NCBI GenBank assembly: GCA_025964065.1 | Contig: JAOPZO010000290.1 | Span: 1-7,235 of the forward strand | Length of the DNA: 7,235 nt | Source: Solirubrobacterales bacterium | Lineage (GTDB): Bacteria; Actinomycetota; Thermoleophilia; Solirubrobacterales; Solirubrobacteraceae | Direction of reading: 5' to 3' | Shown: piece by piece, positions 1 through 5,196 of the stretch | Numbering within the stretch: position 1 is the first letter of the stretch | Layout of the letters: every line of letters starts with the position of its first letter | Notes under the pieces: model-generated | The model's database searches: none | What the model saw: only the letters and a program-made list of their open reading frames with translations | What the model was told of the DNA's origin: nothing | Translations under genes and position numbers: made by a program

Positions 1-1
1 C

Positions 2-1258
2 GGGCGCGGCCGCCGTGATCTGCGGGGCGCGGAGCAGGCCGCCCGCGGCGAAGACGCCGAGGACGCCCGCGGCCGTGCCGGTGACCGCCGAGAGCGCGAG
101 CGCCTCGGGCAGCATGTGCGCGGGCCAGGGCAGCGGCATCCAGACGTGCGACCAGGCGTGCTCGGCCGCGAAGCCGACGGTGCCGATGCCGAGGCCGGCG
201 ACGGCGCCGAAGCGGAGCGCGCGGCGGGTGCCGAGCCAGAGCGCGACGCCCTCGACGACGAGCGCCTCGGCGAGGAAGAGCGGGAAGTGCGGGGTGGTGT
301 TCGCGAAGATCCCGCCCACCGTCAGCGCGAGGCCGCCGCGGATGAGGAGGAAGAACGCGACCGCCCCGAGTGCACCACCGCGTCCGAGGACCATCCGGGC
401 CACGGTGAGCGCGACGCCGGCGGCGAGCGCGATCAGCACGGGCTGGAAGAGCAGGCGGAACTGGGGGACGCCGAAGTCGAACTCGCCCTGGTAGACCGAC
501 ATGCCGATGAGCAGGCCGCCGCAGGCGCCGACGATGCGCCCGGCGATCGCGAGGCGCAGGAGCTTCGCGCCGCGGCTCTCGCCCAGCGCGTCCTCGGGGA
601 GCGCGCGGCGCCCGGAGGACTCGCGGGCCTCACGGCCCTCGGCGAGGAGCATCAGGACGCCGAACAGGCTGAGCCCGGCGCCGCCGATGAGCATGAGGTG
701 GGTGGGGCCCCAGAGCGTGACGTCCTGGCCGAACAGGCGGTGGGAGACGTCGTCGAGCGGGAAGCCGATGAGCGCGAAGGCGCCGCAGGCCATGAGCACG
801 ATGCCGCCGACGGGGACGTGCCAGTCGCGGGTGAGCTCGACCGCGGCCCTGCCCGGCTTGTCCATGGGGAGGACGAGCGCGAGGAAGCCGGAGGCGAAGA
901 GGCCGAAGAGACCGAAGAGGATGAAGTAGTGCGACGGGTTGGCGAGCGGGCCGGGGTCGCGGCCGTTGTCGATGTGCAGGGAGATGTCCCAGTACATGCC
1001 GAACGCGGCGACGAGGAGCGCCTGGCCGCCGAGAAGCGCGGGGAGCGCGGCCCAACCCGGGAGGCCGGCCTGCTTCCCGGCGAACGCCGCGGCGTTGGCG
1101 AGCACCCTCGTGCGGCCCGTGCGGTGCAGGAAGCCGAGGACGAGGAGGGCGCCGGTGAGGAGGCCGCCGACGGCGGAGGCCCCGATGACCTGGGCGAGCT
1201 CGGCACCGCCGGCGGGGGAGGCCTCGGCGGCGGCGAGCACCGTTGCAGAAGTGGACAT
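2..1258 (-). CDS. Polytopic membrane protein with repeated Asp/His loop motifs, function unknown (partial, C-terminus beyond the window)
   Basis: The frame is open from an ATG at 1258 to the window edge, giving 419 codons without a stop. About 10-11 hydrophobic helices can be drawn, roughly at residues 24-43, 69-88, 111-130, 149-167, 188-206, 236-254, 271-291, 295-317, 326-345, 350-366 and 386-407. The loop after the second helix carries D91-x3-H95-x5-D101-x6-P108-x-H110. The loop after the fourth repeats it as D169-x3-H173-x5-D179-x5-P185-x-H187. Later alternate loops carry degenerate versions: P265 with Q272-P273, P323-H324, and H367-x3-H371 followed by P379-x-H381. I do not recognise the family. 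Similar 'GRD...P-x-H' loops occur, from memory, in uncharacterised bacterial membrane proteins. No Shine-Dalgarno sequence precedes the ATG, and a candidate -10 lies 6 nt upstream, so the mRNA may be leaderless. The gene follows the MerR gene on the same strand after 54 bp, which suggests it is the regulator's target. Membrane location and reading frame are firm; ligand binding is inference. Confidence 0.85.
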   Translation of the reverse strand, partial: MSTSATVLAAAEASPAGGAELAQVIGASAVGGLLTGALLVLGFLHRTGRTRVLANAAAFAGKQAGLPGWAALPALLGGQALLVAAFGMYWDISLHIDNGRDPGPLANPSHYFILFGLFGLFASGFLALVLPMDKPGRAAVELTRDWHVPVGGIVLMACGAFALIGFPLDDVSHRLFGQDVTLWGPTHLMLIGGAGLSLFGVLMLLAEGREARESSGRRALPEDALGESRGAKLLRLAIAGRIVGACGGLLIGMSVYQGEFDFGVPQFRLLFQPVLIALAAGVALTVARMVLGRGGALGAVAFFLLIRGGLALTVGGIFANTTPHFPLFLAEALVVEGVALWLGTRRALRFGAVAGLGIGTVGFAAEHAWSHVWMPLPWPAHMLPEALALSAVTGTAAGVLGVFAAGGLLRAPQITAAAP

Positions 1259-1264
1259 GCGCGG

Positions 1265-1300
1265 ATGCTACATCAGTCCATGTCACATGCAACTGTGACA
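1265..1300 (-). promoter_or_regulatory. Candidate operator and promoter for the membrane protein gene
   Basis: Positions 1281-1300 form a perfect dyad, TGTCACA-N6-TGTGACA. On the minus strand, a possible -35 (TTGCAT, 1292-1287) sits inside the dyad. A possible -10 (TAGCAT, 1270-1265) follows after 16 bp. Initiation about 7 nt past the -10 would fall at the ATG at 1258, consistent with a leaderless message. A smaller overlapping palindrome, CATGT-C-ACATG, occupies 1279-1289. The dyad lies between a MerR-family gene and the next gene downstream, so binding by that regulator is the natural inference. Classical MerR operators lie between -35 and -10 with a 19-20 bp spacer. This one overlaps the -35, so repression or a different binding protein is possible. 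The dyad is seen directly; the promoter boxes are weak matches. Confidence 0.55.
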
Positions 1301-1312
1301 GCCGACACCGGG

Positions 1313-2065
1313 TCAGCCCCTGCCGCGCCGCTTCCCGTCCCCGCCCGGCGTCTTGGCGATCTCCCGCCCGAAGGCCTTCTCGGCCGCGTCCCCCATGGCG
1401 ATCTGGAAGACGGCGAGCACCGCGTCGGCGGCGAGCGGGCGCAGGCGCTCCATCGCGTCGTAGACGGCGGGCCACTGGTCGTCGGGGCGGCCCGCGCGGT
1501 CGAACGGCTTCCAGACCGTCTCGAGGAAGAGGTCGATGAACGTCCGGGCCGCGGAGTCCATGAGCCGCCGCACCTTCGCGACGACGTCGAGGGCGTGGCT
1601 CGCGTCGATCCCCAGCGCACGCAGCTCGGAGCCCGCGGACGCCAGCCGCGGGGAGACCAGCTCGTAGCCGTCCTCCCCGAGCGAGCGGATGATCCCGAGC
1701 TTCTCGGCCTTCGGGAGGAGCGAGGCCTCGGGGCCGAAGAGCTCGGCGAGCTGCGCGACATCGACGACCTGGGGCTCCTCGTCGCCGAACGGCTCGCGCA
1801 CCCCGCGCGTGAAGCGCAGGAGCTCCGCGGAGGAGCCCGCGGCCTGCACGACCATGCGCTTGATGAGCTCGAGCGGGAGCCCGTCGGCCTGCAGCTCCTT
1901 GATGAGCTCGATGCGCGCGACGTGCTCCGCGCCGTAGAAGCCCGTGCGGGCGCGGACCTCCGGCGGGGGCAGGAGCCCTCGCGACTGGTGGGCCCGGATG
2001 TTCCGGACCGTCATCCCCGTCCGCTGGGCGAGCTGGTCGATCGTGAGGTCGGCGTCGTCGGCCAC
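1313..2065 (-). CDS. MerR-family transcriptional regulator with a second, MerR-like C-terminal domain
   Basis: The 250-residue product starts at GTG 2065. An in-frame TAG at 2078-2080 leaves no alternative upstream start, and a purine-rich stretch with GGGTGGG lies about 6 nt before the GTG. Residues 7-72 are a typical MerR N-terminal winged helix: a helix-turn-helix beginning at I9-D10-Q11-L12, RGLLPP at 29-34, the wing residues TGFYG at 41-45, then the helical arm to about 72. Residues 103-165 look like a degenerate second copy (QLAELFG at 105-111, LGII at 123-126, GYELVSP at 133-139), with the wing shortened by about three residues. The rest (166-250) is helical and ends in a basic tail. 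There is no Cys cluster of the metal-sensing MerR type and no recognisable drug-binding domain, so the effector is unknown. The gene is the first of an apparent two-gene unit and is divergent from the secreted RTX protein gene. Confidence 0.9.
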   Translation of the reverse strand: MADDADLTIDQLAQRTGMTVRNIRAHQSRGLLPPPEVRARTGFYGAEHVARIELIKELQADGLPLELIKRMVVQAAGSSAELLRFTRGVREPFGDEEPQVVDVAQLAELFGPEASLLPKAEKLGIIRSLGEDGYELVSPRLASAGSELRALGIDASHALDVVAKVRRLMDSAARTFIDLFLETVWKPFDRAGRPDDQWPAVYDAMERLRPLAADAVLAVFQIAMGDAAEKAFGREIAKTPGGDGKRRGRG

Positions 2066-2097
2066 GTCCTGCCCACCCTACGAGCGCCTGACCGGGT

Positions 2098-2115
2098 GGA
2101 CGCTCGAGGACGCTC
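2098..2115. repeat. Tandem direct repeat GGACGCTC x2, 10-bp period
   Basis: GGACGCTC occurs at 2098-2105 and again at 2108-2115, separated by GA, so the copies are one helical turn apart. An inverted partial copy, GAGCG, lies at 2082-2086. The repeat sits 32 bp upstream of the MerR start in the divergent intergenic region, where an operator for the regulator's own promoter or for the divergent gene would be expected. It bears no resemblance to the TGTCACA dyad downstream of the regulator gene. In a genome this GC-rich, an 8-bp repeat may arise by chance. Confidence 0.35.
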
Positions 2116-2173
2116 CTGAAATGTGTCTGCCGATGGCGTGCTTTCCCGCCACACGGGCATAGCTCCACCCCAG

Positions 2174-2248
2174 CAGGAGTCCGGAAGGCCTGGAAAGGCA
2201 ACCGCGTGCTCTGCAGGACCAAGCCGGCACCGGGGGGTGCCGGGACTC
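2174..2248 (+). promoter_or_regulatory. Hairpin-rich 5' leader of the secreted RTX protein gene
   Basis: Three foldable elements lie just upstream of the start codon. The first (2174-2192) has a CAGG/CCTG stem, a 3-nt bulge and a CC/GG pair closing a GGAA tetraloop. The second (2188-2199) is GCCT-GGAA-AGGC, which overlaps the first and so would compete with it; both loops fit GNRA. The third (2224-2243) has perfect 8-bp arms CCGGCACC/GGTGCCGG around a GGGG loop. GAGTC (2177-2181) can also pair with GACTC (2244-2248) and enclose the set. The strong third hairpin has no following T-run, so it is not an intrinsic terminator. It ends 10 nt before the AAGGA ribosome binding site, where it could affect translation. 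I cannot match the whole to a named riboswitch. Spacing of GGCAACC...GGACCAAGCC is faintly like the GEMM-I c-di-GMP aptamer, but conserved bases are missing. Confidence 0.4.
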
Positions 2249-2253
2249 GAAAA

Positions 2254-2258
2254 AAGGA
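2254..2258 (+). promoter_or_regulatory. Ribosome binding site of the secreted RTX protein gene
   Basis: AAGGA, within an A-rich stretch that is rare in this window, ends 6 nt before the ATG at 2265. It is the clearest Shine-Dalgarno site in the window and fixes the start codon of the downstream gene. Confidence 0.8.
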
Positions 2259-2264
2259 CACTTC

Positions 2265-3650
2265 ATGCAGTCACCCGCCAAGGCGGCCAGCTTCGCGCTG
2301 GCCGCGATCGGCCTGTCGCTCGCTGCCGCCACCCCGGCCGGCGCGGCCACCACCGCCACGTGGAGCTGCCGCGGCTCGGCCGTCGAGCTCCAGGTCGCGA
2401 ACAACAGCCGGGTCGCCCCGATCGTGTCGGACCACAGTCCGTGCTCCGACGGCGTCGTCGGCGTCCCGAACGTCGGCGAGGCCATCGGCATCGCCCCGCT
2501 CGTCACGGCCCGCACGGCCTACGCGAGCACCTCGGCCAAGCCGCCGACCGTGTTCCCGAAGGACCAGACGACCGCGGCCTCCGCGGGCGTGGAGGGCCTG
2601 CAGGTCAAGCTCTTCGACGGCGCGCTCACCATCGGCGTCGACGCCGCCCAGACGTCCGTGACCGGCACCTGCCGGAGCGGCACCCCGAGCATCACGGGCA
2701 CCTCGCAGGTCGCGAAGGTCACGATCAACGGCCAGGAGATCGCCCTCGACGGCCTGCTCTCCGCGATCGTCGACCCGATCTCCAAGTCGCCGCTCGGGCG
2801 GGTCGTGCAGGTCAAGCTCAACGAGGAGGTGAAGGACGCGACCGGCCTCACGAAGCGTGCCGTCCACGTCATCGTCCTCGAGGGCGCGGCCGGCTCCAAC
2901 CCGCTCGTCGACCTCGTGGTCGCCGAGTCCAGGCTGACGTCCGCGTCGGCCTGCGACCCGAACGCCATCAACAACGGTGGCGGCAACACGACGGGCAGCG
3001 GCACGGGGGACGGCAACGGCCTCCCGCAGGTCTGCCCCACCGGTTCCACGCTCGACCTGGGGCGCGGCCTCTGCGTCATCACGGCCGCCGCGTCCGGCGG
3101 CCAGGGCGTCGTCGTGGTCGGCGTGCCGTACTCCGGCCCCTCCGGTGGCCGGGTCATCTCGCTGGTGAACGCGCGCAAGAGGTACAAGAGCGCGTGCCTC
3201 AGCGGGCCGGGCCCGAAGTTCGTCACGGTCGGGACCAACAGGCGTGACCGGATCACGGGCACGAACCGCGACGATCGCATCCTCGGCCTGGGCGGCAACG
3301 ACGCCATCGACGGCGGCCGGCTCGAGGACTGCATCGACGGCGGCACCGGCGGCGACAACCTCGCGGGCGGCATCGGCGACGACAAGGTCCTCGGCATGTC
3401 CGGCAAGGACGCCCTCAACGGGGGCCCCGGCGCGGACGCGCTCGACGGCGGCGCGGGGAACGACACGATCAACGCCGCGTTCGGGCAGGACCGCGTCAAG
3501 GGCGGCTCGGGCGTGGACTTCATCAACGTCGCGACCGCCGGCAAGGCCGCGCGGGTCGACTGCGGCTCGGGCAGGGACAAGGTCCGCTTCAACCGCAACG
3601 AGCGGCGCACCACGAAGAACTGCGAGACGCGGTACGAGCTCCGCGACTAG
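2265..3650 (+). CDS. Secreted protein: choice-of-anchor-P-like domain followed by 11 RTX-type calcium-binding nonapeptides
   Basis: The 461-residue product begins with a Sec-type signal peptide: a short polar start, a hydrophobic core at about 9-22, and a likely cleavage after A25-G26-A27. Residues 30-230 form a beta-rich domain with hallmarks I associate with actinobacterial 'choice-of-anchor P' proteins: VTINGQ at 152-157, VKLNEE at 183-188, and GLTKRAVHVIVL at 194-205. A Gly/Thr/Asn linker (about 235-252) leads to a small Cys-containing segment (257-311). Residues 323-421 are 11 contiguous nonapeptides of the RTX type, GGxGxDxux, then a tail with CGSGRDKVRF (433-442) and C453. Ten cysteines lie outside the signal peptide, consistent with an oxidising exterior. 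Ca2+ binding is the family expectation for such repeats. The first two nonapeptides are Arg-rich and poor in glycine, so only the later ones look competent. There is no LPXTG motif or C-terminal membrane anchor, so release or surface adhesion is more likely than covalent anchoring. Biological role is unknown. Confidence 0.88.
   Translation: MQSPAKAASFALAAIGLSLAAATPAGAATTATWSCRGSAVELQVANNSRVAPIVSDHSPCSDGVVGVPNVGEAIGIAPLVTARTAYASTSAKPPTVFPKDQTTAASAGVEGLQVKLFDGALTIGVDAAQTSVTGTCRSGTPSITGTSQVAKVTINGQEIALDGLLSAIVDPISKSPLGRVVQVKLNEEVKDATGLTKRAVHVIVLEGAAGSNPLVDLVVAESRLTSASACDPNAINNGGGNTTGSGTGDGNGLPQVCPTGSTLDLGRGLCVITAAASGGQGVVVVGVPYSGPSGGRVISLVNARKRYKSACLSGPGPKFVTVGTNRRDRITGTNRDDRILGLGGNDAIDGGRLEDCIDGGTGGDNLAGGIGDDKVLGMSGKDALNGGPGADALDGGAGNDTINAAFGQDRVKGGSGVDFINVATAGKAARVDCGSGRDKVRFNRNERRTTKNCETRYELRD
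3231..3527 (+). repeat. Eleven in-frame 27-bp units encoding RTX-like nonapeptides
   Basis: Protein residues 323-421 divide exactly into eleven 9-residue units with no insertion: GTNRRDRIT, GTNRDDRIL, GLGGNDAID, GGRLEDCID, GGTGGDNLA, GGIGDDKVL, GMSGKDALN, GGPGADALD, GGAGNDTIN, AAFGQDRVK and GGSGVDFIN. Asp is at position 6 in all eleven. Family knowledge: such repeats fold into a calcium-loaded parallel beta-roll. The fourth unit carries a Cys (C356), which is unusual in RTX arrays but, from memory, common in Solirubrobacterales versions. Confidence 0.85.
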
Positions 3651-3668
3651 CAGCGCCCCGCGGGGGAG

Positions 3669-3693
3669 CGCGCCGGCCGGCTAGGCCGGCGCG
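3669..3693. terminator. GC-rich stem-loop between convergent genes (possible bidirectional terminator)
   Basis: Perfect 10-bp arms, CGCGCCGGCC at 3669-3678 and GGCCGGCGCG at 3684-3693, flank a 5-nt loop. The element begins 18 nt after the stop of the secreted protein gene and contains the TAG stop (3683-3681) of the convergent hydrolase gene. No T-run follows on either strand, so it is not a canonical intrinsic terminator. GC-rich hairpins without a U-tract are often proposed as terminators or 3'-end stabilisers in actinobacteria. Confidence 0.5.
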
Positions 3694-4577
3694 ACCTCCG
3701 CGAGCCATGCGAGGAGGCCCCGGACCACCGCGTCCGGGGCGTCCTGCGTGATCCAGTGCCCGGCACCCGGCACGACCTCCGAGACCCGGAGGTCCGTGAC
3801 CCAGCCGTCCATCGCGGCGGCGGGCATGAAGCGGCGAACGGGATCCCGCTCGCCCGTCATGAAGAGGGCGGGCCGGGTGATCCGCCGCTCGCCGAAGGGC
3901 AGCGTCCGCTCCCAGTTGCGGTCGAGGTTCCGGTACCAGTTGAGCCCGCCGCGGAAGCCCGTGCGCGTGAACGCCTCGACGTACACCGCGAGCTCCGCGT
4001 CGGTCATGAACGCCGGGGTCGGCGGCACGTCGCCCTCCTCGCACGCCCAGGCCGCGTCCCACACGCGCGTGGTGGCGAGGGTCCGGCGCACGTCGCGCTC
4101 CAGGGCGGCCTCGGCGACCCCGGGCTCCTGCATCCACACCATGTAGAAGTCCTCGCCCAGGTGCTTGCGCATGAGCCCGGTGGGCGGCGCGGGCGCGCGC
4201 GGGACGAACGGGACGCTCAGGCCGGCGACGGCGCCGACGCGCTCGGGGTGCATCCACGCGGTCTTCCAGGCGAGGTCGGCGCCCCAGTCGTGGCCGACGA
4301 GCGTCGCGGTGGCGGCGCCCGCGTGGTCGAGCAGCCCGAGGACGTCGCGGGCGAGCTCGTCGATGGCGTACGCCTCGACGGGCTCCGGCGCGTCCGACGC
4401 CCCGAAGCCGCGGAGGTCCGGGACGAGCACGCGGTGGCCCGCGGCGGCGAGCGGGCCGGCGACGTGCCGCCAGGAGTAGCCGAGCTCCGGGAAGCCGTGC
4501 AGGAGCACGACGAGGGGCCCGTCGGCGGGGCCGTGCTCCGCGACCTCGAGCGTGACGCCGTTCGTGGGGACGCGCAC
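3681..4577 (-). CDS. Alpha/beta hydrolase, soluble epoxide hydrolase type
   Basis: The 298-residue length fits single-domain bacterial epoxide hydrolases (EC 3.3.2.-), cytosolic enzymes that open epoxides to vicinal diols through an Asp ester. All expected residues are visible: the oxyanion motif H27-G-F-P30-E31; the nucleophile elbow G95-H-D97-W-G-A100; the acid D245 in GERDP; and the base H274 in GAGHW. Cap-domain tyrosines that could activate the epoxide oxygen are Y145 and Y215. An Asp nucleophile rules out a Ser esterase. Haloalkane dehalogenases share this nucleophile, but the HGFPE motif and the two cap tyrosines favour an epoxide hydrolase. Physiological substrate is unknown. The start is GTG, 2 bp after the stop of the small membrane protein gene, which implies co-transcription and probably translational coupling because no clear Shine-Dalgarno site is seen. 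The fold begins by residue 9, so little could be missing at the N-terminus. Confidence 0.92.
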   Translation of the reverse strand: MRVPTNGVTLEVAEHGPADGPLVVLLHGFPELGYSWRHVAGPLAAAGHRVLVPDLRGFGASDAPEPVEAYAIDELARDVLGLLDHAGAATATLVGHDWGADLAWKTAWMHPERVGAVAGLSVPFVPRAPAPPTGLMRKHLGEDFYMVWMQEPGVAEAALERDVRRTLATTRVWDAAWACEEGDVPPTPAFMTDAELAVYVEAFTRTGFRGGLNWYRNLDRNWERTLPFGERRITRPALFMTGERDPVRRFMPAAAMDGWVTDLRVSEVVPGAGHWITQDAPDAVVRGLLAWLAEVAPA

Positions 4578-4579
4578 GG

Positions 4580-4753
4580 CTAGGCCGAGAGGACGGTGAC
4601 CCAGATGATCGCGCCGAGCAGGGCGGCGGCGAGGAGGAGCGCGGCGTCGTACGTCCGCTTCTGGGTGGCCCAGAGGCCGGCGAGGACGAGCCCGGCGAGC
4701 GGAAGCACGGCGGCGATCGCGTACGGCAGGATGGTGGCGGCGCGTTCCTTCAT
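4580..4753 (-). CDS. Small (57 aa) two-helix membrane protein, function unknown
   Basis: The frame begins with MKERAATILPYA and ends at TAG 4582-4580. Two hydrophobic segments, about residues 7-29 and 38-55, are joined by a short polar turn, ATQKRTYD (29-36), as in an integral membrane hairpin. The ATG at 4753 is preceded by AGGGTGG about 5 nt away, a weak ribosome binding site. Two in-frame GTG codons just upstream are possible alternatives. Support for the gene is its fit between neighbours: it ends 2 bp before the hydrolase start on the same strand and begins 15 bp from the divergent thioesterase start. I do not recognise the family. It could anchor or accompany the hydrolase, but nothing in the sequence shows this. 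Confidence 0.65.
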   Translation of the reverse strand: MKERAATILPYAIAAVLPLAGLVLAGLWATQKRTYDAALLLAAALLGAIIWVTVLSA

Positions 4754-4768
4754 GCGCACCACCCTGCC

Positions 4769-5185
4769 ATGTCCGAGCCCTTCGTCCACGCCCTGCGGGT
4801 CCGCTACCACGAGTGCGACGCCCAGGGCGTCGTGTTCAACGCCAACTGGCTCGCGTACTGCGACGTCGCGCTCACCGAGCTCTGGCGCGCGCGGTTCGGC
4901 TCCTACGCGGCCCTGCTCGCCCAGGGCGTGGACGTGGTGGTCGCGGACGCGGCGCTCCGCTTCCGGCGGCCCGGGCACTTCGACGACGAGCTCGAGCTGG
5001 AGGTCGCGGTCGTGCGGCTCGCGGAAACGGAGCTCGAGCTGCGCACCCGGGCGCTCCGGGCCGGCGAGCTGCTCGTGGAGGCGACGCTGCGGTATGTCGC
5101 GATCGACCCGGCGACGTTCAAGCGGACGTCGCTGCCCGCGAGCGTGCGGGCCGGGCTCGAGGAGCACCTCGTCGCCGCCTCGTAG
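4769..5185 (+). CDS. Acyl-CoA thioesterase, hotdog fold (4HBT/YbgC-like)
   Basis: The 138-residue product has the usual length and the family signature at residues 12-27: Y13-H-E-C-D17-A-Q-G-V-V-F-N24-A-N26-W. D17 is at the position of the catalytic Asp in 4-hydroxybenzoyl-CoA thioesterases of the Asp-17 class. FRRPGHFDDEL (64-74) matches the second beta-strand region, and LRYVAID (106-112) the last core strand. Expected activity is hydrolysis of an acyl-CoA thioester in the cytosol by an oligomer; the acyl group cannot be read from sequence. The ATG at 4769 has no in-frame start upstream and no Shine-Dalgarno site, so the message may be leaderless or start inside the divergent small gene. 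The gene ends 11 bp before the nicotinate phosphoribosyltransferase gene, suggesting an operon. Confidence 0.9.
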   Translation: MSEPFVHALRVRYHECDAQGVVFNANWLAYCDVALTELWRARFGSYAALLAQGVDVVVADAALRFRRPGHFDDELELEVAVVRLAETELELRTRALRAGELLVEATLRYVAIDPATFKRTSLPASVRAGLEEHLVAAS

Positions 5186-5196
5186 GCTCCCGCGCC

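Noticed and set aside
116..2119. 667-codon open frame on the plus strand
   Set aside because: It is antisense to the membrane protein and MerR genes, has a Glu/Ala/Arg-rich low-complexity product with no domain, and is expected from GC-rich third positions on the opposite strand.
2174..2200. Possible small SRP RNA, from the TCCGGAAGG string
   Set aside because: The GGAA-capped stem is present but the conserved AGCA side of the symmetric loop is missing and the flanks do not fold as an SRP helix.
2224..2255. Intrinsic terminator or attenuator before the RTX protein gene
   Set aside because: The hairpin is strong, but it is followed by an A-run rather than a T-run on the transcribed sense, so it does not fit a terminator for the plus strand. 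On the minus strand a T-run lies on the wrong side of the stem.
630..2261. 543-codon open frame on the minus strand
   Set aside because: It is in a different frame from the MerR gene; its product is Arg/Pro/Ala-rich and featureless, whereas the 1313-2065 frame encodes a clear MerR protein.
3231..3527. The 27-bp periodicity as a CRISPR or other nucleotide-level repeat
   Set aside because: The periodicity is at the amino-acid level and in frame; the DNA units differ from one another and there are no spacers.
2519..3613. 364-codon open frame antisense to the secreted RTX protein gene
   Set aside because: The Pro/Ser-rich product mirrors the Gly/Asp repeats on the other strand; there is no ribosome binding site or domain.
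4580..5167. 195-codon version of the small minus-strand membrane protein
   Set aside because: The upstream 138 codons are antisense to the thioesterase gene and low in complexity. Only the last 57 codons, from ATG 4753, look like a protein.
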